The translations under genes were made by a program, and so were the position numbers. 10,650 bases of DNA from Cytidiella melzeri. Its lineage: Eukaryota; Basidiomycota; Agaricomycetes; Polyporales; Irpicaceae. The DNA lies in the NCBI GenBank assembly GCA_022592445.1, contig JABYQR010000718.1:1-10650 (forward strand), written 5' to 3'. Under the pieces are notes generated by a model. The model saw only the letters and a list, made by a program, of their open reading frames with translations. It was not told the DNA's origin and made no database searches. Below, one piece after another: positions 1 through 7,443 of the stretch (its first letter is position 1; each line of letters begins with the position of its first letter).

Positions 1-78
1 AAAGTACATGTACATATTGGTTGAGGAAAATTCTATATAATACATCTTTTACCGGTACAAAAAACAAGGTGTGATTGA

Positions 79-570
79 GGCTGGAGGCTGATTTGCAACA
101 GCGTACCCGTTTGCAAAAGGGGTTCTACAACAGTACTCACGTACAAGCAGGATGCGCGCAAGATTAAGCGGCCAACAGTCAAATTCCGCGATCTCAGCTC
201 GACTCTTCGTTTGCGTCAAGGTGGAGATCTTGATCTGGATGTCCCAGTCGATGGTTTTCAAAGCGAGGCCGGGAGTGTGAACAGAGCTGAAGCCGATGAC
301 AGTGAGGATGAAGTTGATAGCAACGACGACAGTGATCGAGCAGGCGGAGAGGAGAACTTTGATGCGTGGGGAGCTAGACGGACAGGACAGAAGTACGACC
401 ACGAACCGGGCGATAGATTTATTGCAGGTGACCTGGCTAACCTTCAATCGCACGCACTCCGAGACTTGCTCTCTGATTCACCTCTAGTGGCACCAAAACA
501 GACTCAGCTTGCACCAGCTGTTCAAAGGGGTCCACCGCGCAGGCTACAGGAGTCCGACTATACGATGTAG
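79..570 (+). CDS. 3'-terminal exon of an unrecognised acidic protein (5' end outside window)
   Basis: The frame is open from just after a stop at 76-78 to the TAG at 568-570, with no convincing ATG near its start, so this is probably the last exon of a gene entering from the left. Acceptor candidates are AG at 100-101, preceded by a CTGAT branch-like motif at 88-92, and AG at 132-133. The encoded chain starts basic (ARKIKRP around 160-180), then has an acidic run rich in Asp, Glu and Ser (about 283-355), and ends in a Pro/Gln/Arg-rich tail. The opposite-strand ORF over the same DNA is hydrophobic and Val/Leu rich, which is what the antisense of an acidic gene gives, so the plus strand is preferred. 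No family is recognised; a nuclear role is only suggested by the charge pattern. The exon boundaries are inferred. Confidence 0.4.
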   Translation, partial: GWRLICNSVPVCKRGSTTVLTYKQDARKIKRPTVKFRDLSSTLRLRQGGDLDLDVPVDGFQSEAGSVNRAEADDSEDEVDSNDDSDRAGGEENFDAWGARRTGQKYDHEPGDRFIAGDLANLQSHALRDLLSDSPLVAPKQTQLAPAVQRGPPRRLQESDYTM

Positions 571-953
571 AGTAAGAAATCATATATATATTGATATGAG
601 TTATTAACCAGTTATTAACGTATATAACCGGGTGATTAATGTTAATAACGTGAAGTACAACCCCAGTATAGTTTATCCCCGTGCTGTAGTACCCGTATCA
701 CACTGTGTCCTGCGTACTCGCAAGCCAAAAGCAGCGGCGTAGTATGCAGGACAGAAAACTTTGGAGTGCAGCTTTAAAGCCTTAACCATTCGTCGTAACA
801 ACATGGTGTGTTGTCCCGGAAGGTATACTAGTATTGTATTTAGCTTAGGTACGATCACACCACCGAGCACCAGCTTTTAATCTCGACATACCACACAGCT
901 ACAAATCGGATAGTATCCCCCTTTACATGGACAATTTATCGATATACATTTGA
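571..953. other. Intergenic region between two convergent gene ends, with AT-rich inverted repeats
   Basis: No supported gene. The first 80 bases are AT-rich. They carry two direct copies of GTTATTAAC (around 600 and 612) and one inverted copy GTTAATAAC (around 640), so a small stem is possible. As the genes on both sides end here, this is where their 3' UTRs and poly(A) sites should lie; a GATAAA-like motif on the minus strand near 935-945 could serve the right-hand gene. A 65-residue minus ORF at 673-870 shows no recognisable feature. Confidence 0.35.
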
Positions 954-1487
954 TCATGCACTGCCAATGCCATCCATCGAGGTGGAAGGCTGAGGCTGGG
1001 CGGGGGCAGTGCTGACCTTTGCCTCACTCGCACCGCTGGTCATCGACGGCGGGAAGAGCACCGCAAACGTGAGGTACGACGTGTGACCGCGGACCTCTGG
1101 AAACACTTTTGACACGCTGATGTTTACACGGTTGGATTCGTCGACGTCTTCCGGTGTAGGTCGGCGAGACAGGCCCTGTGCGGGCTGTGCTGCGGAGGAA
1201 GGTTGAGAGGGGGCGATGACAGCCATCGGTTCCTCGGACGAAGTTGTTGCGGACAACAGCATCTTGACGTCCCCGTCCTGTTTCTTGTCGTTTTCTCTGG
1301 TTGTCTTTGCCTTTTTAGAGTGCGCAAAAGAAGAGGAAACGGCAGGATCTGCTTCTTCTTCCAGTTCCTCGTCGTCGTCGTTGTCGGTTGTGGTCCGTTT
1401 GCGCTTTCCGCGATGAGCCTGGGCGATCTGCCGCAGACGTTTCTCTTCTTTGCGGATTTCTAGTCGTTCAAGATTGCTTGGCTCGGT
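954..1487 (-). CDS. C-terminal exon resembling tRNA (adenine-58-N1)-methyltransferase catalytic subunit TRM61; catalytic part not found
   Basis: The minus frame is open from 1487 (after TAA at 1488-1490) to TGA at 954-956. The first ATG in frame is at 1262, but coding character starts earlier: a charged helix (LEIRKEEKRLRQIAQAHRG), a basic KRKR patch, an acidic DNDDDEELEEE stretch, a Ser/Pro/Ala-rich linker, then FPEVRGHTSYLTFAVLFP and a low-complexity tail. From memory of the family, TRM61/GCD14 proteins end in a GHTSYLTFA-type strand, and the Trm6-Trm61 complex makes m1A58 in tRNA; this rests on one motif. A full protein needs a SAM-binding Rossmann domain upstream on the minus strand. The DNA from 1500 to 1668 shows no such sequence and 1669-2391 holds an unrelated gene, so this is either the last exon after an unseen long intron or an orphan 3' remnant. 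Confidence 0.45.
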   Translation of the reverse strand, partial: TEPSNLERLEIRKEEKRLRQIAQAHRGKRKRTTTDNDDDEELEEEADPAVSSSFAHSKKAKTTRENDKKQDGDVKMLLSATTSSEEPMAVIAPSQPSSAAQPAQGLSRRPTPEDVDESNRVNISVSKVFPEVRGHTSYLTFAVLFPPSMTSGASEAKVSTAPAQPQPSTSMDGIGSA

Positions 1488-1668
1488 TTACTTGCATGAG
1501 GTGCGCCTTACGTGGTATATATGTATTGTACTTATATGCCTATTCGTCGCACTGAGAAATGCCTTTGTGTCGGCAGCGAGGTTCAGACAGAAGTGCAAAA
1601 TGGTGGGACAAAGGTGAGAATTGATACTGTATACAGCAAATTGGCTAAACATAAGTTCCGAGAGTCCC

Positions 1669-2391
1669 TCAAGCACCCTGGTGCACCTCCGGCCAACGGC
1701 CCGGGAGGTCCCAATATGACATCCTCGATTGTAACGCTACTAATCTGAAGAAAGGATCGACATCCGGGGGCAGCGGGGCGAAGCTCTCATGTTCACGGTT
1801 GGCTGTGGTGGGAAAGGCTGCCGGCAAAAGGTACTTTCTTGCCGCCTCATATCTACCTGCCAAGCCCTCAACGTAATCACATTTGGCCAAAACGTCCTTG
1901 AGTTCCATGTGAGCTGGACGGTTGGGCGGAAGGGGGAAATCTTGCGGGGCGCTTTTCCCCACGAGCCGTAAATGCCGTAGTACAATTGCTTCCGTTGTGT
2001 CCCAAAACTGCCACATATCCACAAACTGTATTTGCACCACAGGCAAGTGATTATCATCGAAATGAACTGGTTCCGGGTCGGACCGCCTTTGCCTGTTGAA
2101 GTCGCCGACTGGGTTGCTTTGAATGAGAAGATTATCAGAGACATCTTTCATTCATCATAAATTCTGAAGCATGAATACTACTTACCGCAACTTTCTGTAG
2201 TCACCTCTCATGCCTTCCGTAGGGAAAACAGGGGGAAGGACTGTGGCCTTAGGTTTGTCTGCGCTTGATCTCTCCGAGTTGTCGTGGTTACCAGAACCTT
2301 GACTGTTGTACGGAATGGCAGATACAGTCATCATATGGGACATGCCGAAGACAATGGCAGTGGACAACACAAAAGGGATTGAGAGACGCAT
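1669..2391 (-). CDS. Putative secreted protein of about 217 residues, unknown family, two-exon model
   Basis: Model: exon 1 2391-2186, intron 2185-2117, exon 2 2116-1669. The ATG at 2391 opens a textbook signal peptide (MRLSIPFVLSTAIVFGMS, then a small-residue VSA site), followed by a polar Ser/Asn/Lys-rich stretch. The donor is GTAAGT (2185-2180) after split codon CG. Two acceptors keep the frame: AAG ending at 2117 (intron 69 nt, near a CTGAT branch motif) and CAG ending at 2093 (intron 93 nt), differing by eight codons. Exon 2 encodes a compact region with many aromatic residues (FVDMWQFWDTTE) and ends TGA at 1669-1671. No known domain or catalytic motif was recognised. A secreted small fungal protein is the best description; further 3' introns cannot be excluded. 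Confidence 0.55.
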
Positions 2392-2434
2392 GACTTGGAC
2401 GAGCAAGAGGACAATGAAAGACAATTTGGAAAGA

Positions 2435-2509
2435 CTAGAAGTCAGCTGTAACAATGATTTCAGTTTGGTAGCCCACGATGAAAGGACAGTAGAACAACAA
2501 AATACATAC
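2435..2509 (-). other. Possible 75-nt leader intron of the secreted-protein gene
   Basis: On the minus strand, donor GTATGT begins at 2509, and a CTGAC branch motif followed by TTCTAG ends at 2435. The 75-nt segment has no stop in the frame of the gene, and an upstream ATG at 2526 is in frame with the signal-peptide ATG at 2391 whether or not the segment is removed. It may lie in the 5' UTR, or the protein may have an optional N-terminal extension. Splicing is predicted from motifs only. Confidence 0.35.
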
Positions 2510-2558
2510 CGACCTGCGCGATGCAAAAATTTGGAGTTACAGGGTCTGAAAGGGAGGT

Positions 2559-2565
2559 TTTTATA
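2559..2565 (-). promoter_or_regulatory. TATA box of the secreted-protein gene
   Basis: TATAAAA reads on the minus strand, about 170 bases before the ATG at 2391 and 33 bases before the alternative ATG at 2526. The start of transcription would be expected around 2530. Confidence 0.4.
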
Positions 2566-2900
2566 CAGATGGGTTGAATCAGGGCTTCCAGCCCATCACA
2601 AAAAAACTTACAAGACATTTCTCCTGTATCCAAACATCAATGCATCATTGCATTAGTTGCCACCCCAAAAGCACTGCAAGGTTGTTATGTGCAACAAATG
2701 CACAGTGGCTGAAATATGGTGCATTGCATTGCATTGCAAGAATTTACACATGCAGTGGCTTCTCATGTCATATCATCAAATGCTAAGAAGATGAACAACT
2801 GTGTTTACTCCTGACACAACACGTGGTTATAATGCTTGATGTGAGCTTGCTAGTGCTACTGATGCAAATCAGAACAAAACAATACACATGCTGTAGAAAT
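2566..2900. other. Gene-free spacer with a short GCATT microsatellite
   Basis: Contains the upstream region of the secreted-protein gene and no convincing coding sequence. At 2721-2738 there are three tandem GCATT units plus a partial one. The open frames here are short, with no coding signature. Confidence 0.4.
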
Positions 2901-5317
2901 ATAGAGGCTGGAATTGTTGTGTCAGAATCCACTCTCAGAACATCCTAGATGTTCCCTGTTGGTGTATGAACAGCCTCATCCTCATGGGAACTACACAGGC
3001 TGTCTTTGGTTGGTAACTCTTGGTCAGAAAGCAAATAATGTTTGTCAAACTTTGTGCAACAATTGGTTGCTGTGCTCACTGCTGATGGAACACAAACCAT
3101 TATGTGCACCCAAAATATAGGAGTTGAAAATGTCTGGTTAGAGCCAACTTCCAGAAAAAGTTGCATAGGTAGGCTGTTGATGTCTGAACTGCCTCATACT
3201 CATTAGAACTGCCACGGGCTGGGTTGTGAAAACTTATATGCCCTTAAAATATAGGAGCTGAAAAAGTCTTGTTAGAACCAACTTCCAGATGAAGTTAGAT
3301 ATGTCTGTTGATGTCTGAACTGTCTCATGCTCATCAGCACTGCCACAGGCTGTGTTCTAAATATGTGCCCCTAAAATATAGGAGCTGACAAAGTCTTGTG
3401 GGAACCAACTTCCAGATAAAGTTAGATATGTCTGTTAATGTCTGAACTGCCTCATGCTCATCAGCACTGCCACGGGCTGTGTTCTGAAAATTTATATGCC
3501 CTTAAAAGATAGGAGCTGAAAAAGTCTTGTTAGAATCAACTTCCAGATAAAGTTACATATGTCTGTTGATGTCTGAACTGCCTCGAACTGCCACAGGCTG
3601 TGTTCTGAAAATTTATATGCCGTTAAAATATAGGAGCTGAAGAACCAACTTCCAGATGAAGTTAGACATGTTGTTTGATGTCTGAACTGCGTCAAGCTCA
3701 TCAGCACTGCCACAGGCTGTGTTCTAAGTATATGCCCCTAAAATATAGGAGCTGAAAAATTCTTGTTAGAACCAACTTCCAGATAAAGTTAGATATGTCT
3801 GTTGATGTCTGAACTGCCTCATGCTCATCAGCACTGCCACGGGCTGTGTTCTATAAATTTATATGCCCTTAAAATATAGGAGCTGAAAAAGTCTTGTTAG
3901 AACCAACTTCCAGATAAAGTTACATATGTCTGTTGATGTCTGAACTGCCTCATACGCAGTAGAACTGCCACAGGCTGTGTTTTAAAAATCTATATGCCAT
4001 CAAAATATAGGAGCTGAAGAACCAACTTCCAGATGAAGTTAGACATGTTGTTTGATGTCTGAACTGCCTCATGCTCATATGCCCATAAAATATAGGAGCT
4101 GACAAAGTCTTGTGGGAACCAACTTCCACATAAAGTTAGATATGTCTGTTGATGTCTGAACTGCCTCATGCTCATCAGCACTGCCACAGGCTGTGTTCCA
4201 AGTATATGCCCTTAGAATATAGGAGCTGAAAATGTCTTGTCAGAACCAACTTCCAGAAAAGGTTAGATATGTCTGTTGATGTCTGAACTGCCTCATACTC
4301 AGTAGAACTGCCACAGGCTGTGTTCTGAAAATTTATATGCCGTTAAACTATAGGAGCTGAAGAACCAACTTCCAGATGAGTTAGACATGTCGTTTGATGT
4401 CTGAACTGCGTCAAGCTCATCAGCACTGCCACAGGCTGTGTTCTAAGTATATGCCGTTAAATCATAGGCACTGAAAAAGTCTTGTTAGAACCAACTTCCA
4501 GATAAAGTTAGAAATGTCTGTTGATGTCTGAACTGCCTCATGCTCATCAGCACTGCCACAGGCTGTGTTCTAAGTATATGCCCCCGAAATATAGGAGCTG
4601 AAAATGTCTTGTTAGAACCAACTTGCAGAAAAGGTTAGACAGGTCCTGTTGATGTCTGAGCTGCCTCATGCTCCGTAGAACTGCCACAGGCTGTGTTCTT
4701 AAAATTTATAGGCACTTAAAATATAGGAGCTGAAAATGTTCTGTTAGAACAAACTTCTAGATGAAGTTAGATATGTCTGTTGATGTCTGAACTGCCTCAT
4801 GCTCAGTAGAACTGCCACAGGCTGTGTTCTAGAAATTTATATGCCCTTAATATATAGGAGATGAAGAATCAGCTTCCAGATGAAGTTAGACATGTTGTTT
4901 GATGTCTGAACTGCGTCAAGCTCATCAGCACTGCCACAGGCTGTGTTCCAAGTATATGCTCTTAAAATATAGGAGCTAAAAATGTCTTGTCAGAACCAAC
5001 TTCCAGAAAAGGTTAGACTTGTCTGTTGATGTCTGAACTGCCTCATGCTCAGTAGAACTGCCACAGGCTGTGTTGTAGAAATTTATATGCCCTTAATATA
5101 TAGGAGCTGAAAAAGTCTTGTGAGAACCAACTTCCAGATGAAGTTAGATATGTCTGTTGATGTCTGAACTGCCCCATGCTTATTAGCGCTGCCACAGGCT
5201 GTGTTCTGAATATATGCCCCAAAATCATAGGAGCTGAAAATGTCTTGTTAGAATGAATTTCCACAAAAAGTTAGATATGTCCTGTTGATGTCTGAACTTC
5301 CTCATGCTCATCAGCAC
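2901..5317. repeat. Satellite-like tandem array, about 19 units with a basic period of 127-131 bp
   Basis: Each unit is recognised by ATAGGAGCTG followed by AACTTCCAGA, TGTCTGTTGATGTCTGAACTG and CCACAGGCTGTGTT blocks. Unit starts, by the ATAGGAG motif, are at 3117, 3251, 3378, 3509, 3630, 3745, 3876, 4007, 4092, 4219, 4350, 4464, 4591, 4723, 4854, 4969, 5100 and 5227. A diverged unit with an insertion starts at 2901, and the last unit stops after about 90 bases. Spacings cluster at 127, 131 and 114-115 bp, with one short unit of 85. The 114-115 bp class (3630, 4350, 4854) lacks the AAAAGTCTTGTTAGA segment; the truncated 85-bp unit at 4007 is of the same subtype. Periods are mostly not multiples of three and differ between units, so the 65-73 residue minus ORFs here are chance. 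Function unknown; satellite or large minisatellite is the safest name. Confidence 0.9.
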
Positions 5318-5380
5318 AATGATTTGCTGAACAAAAGGGAAGTCCAAGTATAATAGGGACAAAGAGGCCCTTGACAATTA

Positions 5381-5515
5381 GACACTAACACACCTCCTGG
5401 ACCCGGAGGGACCAGGCACAAACACACCAGACCTTGAGGGAGGTGATCACGTGTGTGAGTAGTAACAGGGGTGGAGTGAATATGTGATGCGAATGGGTCC
5501 AAGAGTCCCAGGCTG
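5381..5515. repeat. Diverged direct repeat, copy 1
   Basis: Matches 5758-5887 in the same orientation with substitutions and small indels. Shared blocks in order are ACACTAAC, a CCTGGAC..GGACCAGG core, ACACACCAGACC, GATCACGTG against AATCACGTG, and AAGAGTCC followed by AGGCT or AAGCT. The period is about 375 bp. No gene supported. Confidence 0.7.
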
Positions 5516-5569
5516 CACCTGAACACAAACAATGAGGGGATGCAATGTGGCAAGAGCCAACGAGACACG

Positions 5570-5643
5570 ACAAGATGCGGTGCAAAGCAACAAGATGTGG
5601 CTCAAATCAACGAGATGCAGCGCAAAGTGACGAGATGTGAGGA
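5570..5643. repeat. 20-bp minisatellite, about 3.7 units
   Basis: Units start at 5570, 5590, 5610 and 5630, with consensus ACRAGATGYRGYKCAAAKCR; a partial diverged unit precedes at about 5558. It lies between the two copies of the 375-bp direct repeat, whose spacing it helps set. A period of 20 is not a multiple of three, so coding is unlikely. Confidence 0.75.
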
Positions 5644-5757
5644 GTGGCAGTGGTAGGTGGGAGCCGCACTACAACTAGGGGCAAGAGGAGGGGATCAGGT
5701 ATGTAGGGAATCACAAGAAACAACAGTGATGCACACTGAGGGATTTACAAGGCATTG

Positions 5758-5887
5758 AAACACTAACAACCACCCTGGACACAAAGGGGCCAGGAACAAG
5801 CACACCAGACCCCTTAGAGGCAATCACGTGAACAAGTTGTGTGGGGCTGTGTGTGAAGTGTGCAAGTGGGTTGAAGAGTCCTAAGCT
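5758..5887. repeat. Diverged direct repeat, copy 2
   Basis: Second copy of the repeat at 5381-5515; see there for the shared blocks. It contains CACGTG as copy 1 does. The following stretch, 5888-6149, has only short open frames without coding character and is CACAAACA-rich around 6000-6020. Confidence 0.7.
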
Positions 5888-6149
5888 TTGCTAAAGGTAG
5901 CAAGAAAGGTATTGCGAGTAGCAACGAGTGCAGCCAGTAGGCTTTTTAGAAGTAGCGCATGTAAACAAGCTTTGCGTTGTGCGATAAGGCAGATGAAGGA
6001 CACAAACACAAACACAGACACAAGACAAGAAAAGAATGCAGTAAACGCGGACACTACAAGTAAAGCTTGAATAAACACGATGCAGTGAAAGAAGGAACAC
6101 GACACAGTATATAACACAACAAAACAAGACTCTTCTTGCTCTGGGGCAC

Positions 6150-6510
6150 CTACTGATCAGGAACAGGAATCCTTCCCGCAATGTACTTGGACTCTCCGTA
6201 TTGGCAGATCATGGCGAACGTGCTGGGGTGGGTAGCGCAAGAACGAACCACGAGATGCGCAACGTGGGGCAGTAGAATCTCAATGACGTTGACCTTGCAC
6301 TCGGGGTCGTATGGACGGTCGTAGGAGCGGGTGCTCACATTGCAGTTGAGGTGGGGATCAATGGCGTAGACGCGAGGTTCGCAGTTCTCGCAAGGTTGCG
6401 GCAACAGTGCTGGGCCCGGAGGGTTTTAGATGAGGAAGTTGTTGGGGTCCTCGTATAGCTCGAACAGAAGCAGTATTAACCTAATTTGTTTGTGGGGACA
6501 AGCAATAGTG
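6150..6510 (-). pseudogene. 3' end of an unrecognised Cys-rich gene, broken by an in-frame stop and by the LTR insertion
   Basis: The minus frame reads from the LTR junction (6510) to TAG at 6150-6152, interrupted only by TAA at 6428-6426. Both sides look coding, with mostly C- or G-ending codons. Upstream of the stop the chain ends FELYEDPNNFLI; downstream it resumes NPPGPALLPQPCENCEP and continues with several Cys (CENC, LNCN, PECK, RSCA, MICQ). The simplest reading is one gene with a nonsense change. Alternatives are a real stop with chance downstream coding, or an exon starting after the AG near 6481. The frame runs straight into the LTR, so the rest of the gene should lie beyond the 3' LTR outside the window. 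No family recognised. Confidence 0.5.
6506..6510. other. Predicted target-site duplication, left copy
   Basis: TAGTG directly precedes the LTR start. Ty3/gypsy integrases usually make 4-6 bp duplications. The right copy lies beyond the window, so this is a prediction only. Confidence 0.4.
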
Positions 6511-6680
6511 TGACACAGTGGATTCTCGTAGTATATCTCTGAGTCTTGTGTCATGGATGGCCTGACTAGCCCTTAATTTTCGCAATTTACCTCTTGTTTT
6601 TATCTGTAAAACTCCGGGCTACAACCTAGTTTCAATTCTCTCTGCATAAACTCCTTTGCACGTCTATTAAGCGCCCGTAT

Positions 6681-6824
6681 CACGTGGCTTAGACGCTCCA
6701 CACGGTCACATTACTTGCTACTACGTCACACTGGCATGTGACTTAGCTTAAGTAAGACCACATGGCTACAACCACATGGCTCAGCCCATAGCTAGGGTTT
6801 GACGTCATAGATACCGTTCACATG
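6681..6824. promoter_or_regulatory. E-box cluster with a perfect CRE in the LTR U3
   Basis: Five CANNTG motifs occur: CACGTG 6681, CATGTG 6735, CACATG 6759, 6773 and 6819; those at 6759 and 6773 sit in two copies of ACCACATGGCT. The palindrome TGACGTCA (6800-6807) is the consensus of CREB/ATF-type bZIP factors. A role in stress- or growth-dependent transcription of the element is plausible but inferred. Confidence 0.4.
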
Positions 6825-6832
6825 GGCTCCTT

Positions 6833-6971
6833 ATTGTTCTTTCCCTATTGTTCTCTTTATGGAAGGATGTTCTCACAGGTGTGGGAATCGAATACAATAG
6901 TTGGTCTCCTTTTAGATAGATTCTCTCACGAGTAGAGTTCTTGGCAAGGTCTAGACAATAGCTATTGTTCT
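6833..6971. promoter_or_regulatory. ATTGTTCT repeats and a 14-bp palindrome in U3
   Basis: ATTGTTCT occurs at 6833, 6847 and 6964; the last overlaps the perfect palindrome ACAATAGCTATTGT (6955-6968). A further ACAATAG lies at 6894-6900. AACAAT/ATTGTT is the core bound by HMG-box (SOX-like) proteins, so these may be transcription factor sites; no binding is shown by the sequence itself. Confidence 0.35.
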
Positions 6972-7049
6972 CCTTTAGGTAGTTCTTTTGTTCTTCGGCT
7001 TCTTGCAAAGCCTGCCCTCAACATGGTCTGTGCGCAGGTCCCTGAAGTC

Positions 7050-7057
7050 TATATATA
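7050..7057 (+). promoter_or_regulatory. LTR TATA box, with predicted transcript start at 7084
   Basis: TATATATA lies 34 bases before A7084. The start is placed at 7084 because it is preceded by pyrimidines (CCC then A), because the ten bases from there match the primer binding site by complementarity, and because ATG triplets stop occurring just upstream of it (last one at 7065). Confidence 0.65.
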
Positions 7058-7083
7058 CTGCTACATGTACGCTCCTAGCCCCC

Positions 7084-7093
7084 ATCTCGACCT
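7084..7093 (+). other. Predicted RNA 5' end acting as self-primer
   Basis: ATCTCGACCT is the reverse complement of AGGTCGAGAT at 7300-7309. In the fission yeast element Tf1 the first 11 nt of the RNA fold back on the primer binding site and, after RNase H cleavage, prime minus-strand synthesis. The position here, just downstream of the TATA box, fits that mechanism. Confidence 0.6.
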
Positions 7094-7113
7094 CTTGGTC
7101 TTTACTGGGCTAG

Positions 7114-7181
7114 GTAAGCAAACCCCCTCTGTACTACATAGCTGGTAGTACCCAATACTAACTTGGTCTTTACTGGGCTAG
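7114..7181 (+). other. Possible 68-nt intron in R/U5, equal in length to a tandem duplication
   Basis: Donor GTAAGC at 7114, perfect branch site TACTAAC at 7156-7162 and acceptor TAG at 7179-7181. A 20-bp sequence ending in GGGCTAG occurs identically at 7094-7113 and 7162-7181, so removing the intron leaves exactly one copy. Splicing is inferred from motifs. Confidence 0.45.
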
Positions 7182-7299
7182 ACATCTGTATAAGGTTTAT
7201 AGCTGGTGAGAGTATTGTGCTTCACGCCTACCACCACCACTTCGTCGTCATCCACTTCGTGTCCCTGTTTGTCACGTCGAGCCTTGTCTCCGTGTCATT

Positions 7300-7309
7300 A
7301 GGTCGAGAT
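7300..7309 (+). other. Primer binding site of self-priming type
   Basis: AGGTCGAGAT starts 2 bases after the LTR end and pairs over 10 bases with 7084-7093. No stretch near the LTR end gives a convincing match to a tRNA 3' end, which would begin TGG directly after the LTR. Confidence 0.6.
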
Positions 7310-7443
7310 CGTTGTGAAACCCTGGGTTCCCCCATTCCCACCGTTTAAAAAAGTTTATTCCTGTTTGACGAGTACGTCTCCGGTCTCTTCATACCGTTGA
7401 GCTACGCTTACGTCGTCCGTTTCTACCCCCTGCGCGTTTTTTA

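Larger units (their letters stand above)
6511..7297 (+). repeat. 5' long terminal repeat, 787 bp
   Basis: Boundaries come from three agreeing signs: the left end TGACAC is the exact inverse of the right end GTGTCA; the right end is followed after 2 bases by a sequence complementary to the predicted 5' end of the RNA; and the host reading frame stops exactly at the left end. With transcription starting near 7084, U3 would be 6511-7083 (573 bp) and R plus U5 7084-7297 (214 bp). The 3' LTR is not in the window, so the ends are not confirmed by alignment. Confidence 0.72.

Noticed and set aside
49..453. 134-residue minus ORF
   Set aside because: Antisense of the acidic plus-strand exon; Val/Leu/Ser bias is what the complement of Asp/Glu codons gives.
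1203..1463. Plus-strand ORFs rich in Phe, Val and Ser
   Set aside because: Opposite strand of the TRM61-like exon; the bias comes from its acidic and Lys-rich codons.
3492..5264. Three minus ORFs of 65-73 residues with shared sequence
   Set aside because: They are chance open frames in the satellite; the unit length is not a constant multiple of three and the frames break between units.
2901..5317. CRISPR-like repeat array
   Set aside because: Units of over 110 bp vary along their whole length; there are no short repeats with unique spacers of constant size and no cas genes.
5311..6181. Several ORFs of 60-96 residues on both strands
   Set aside because: Low-complexity or Cys/Val-rich frames over CACA-rich and repeat DNA, without motifs or start context.
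6547..6556. TGTGTCATGG as the LTR left end
   Set aside because: TGACAC at 6511 is an exact inverse of the right end and coincides with the break of the host frame; the alternative lacks both.
7204..7212. TGGTGAGAG as a tRNA-type primer binding site
   Set aside because: The complement does not resemble a tRNA 3' end over more than a few bases and there is no CA LTR end just before it.
7163..7348. 61-residue plus ORF over the LTR end
   Set aside because: It has no ATG and spans the LTR boundary and primer binding site, so chance is more likely.
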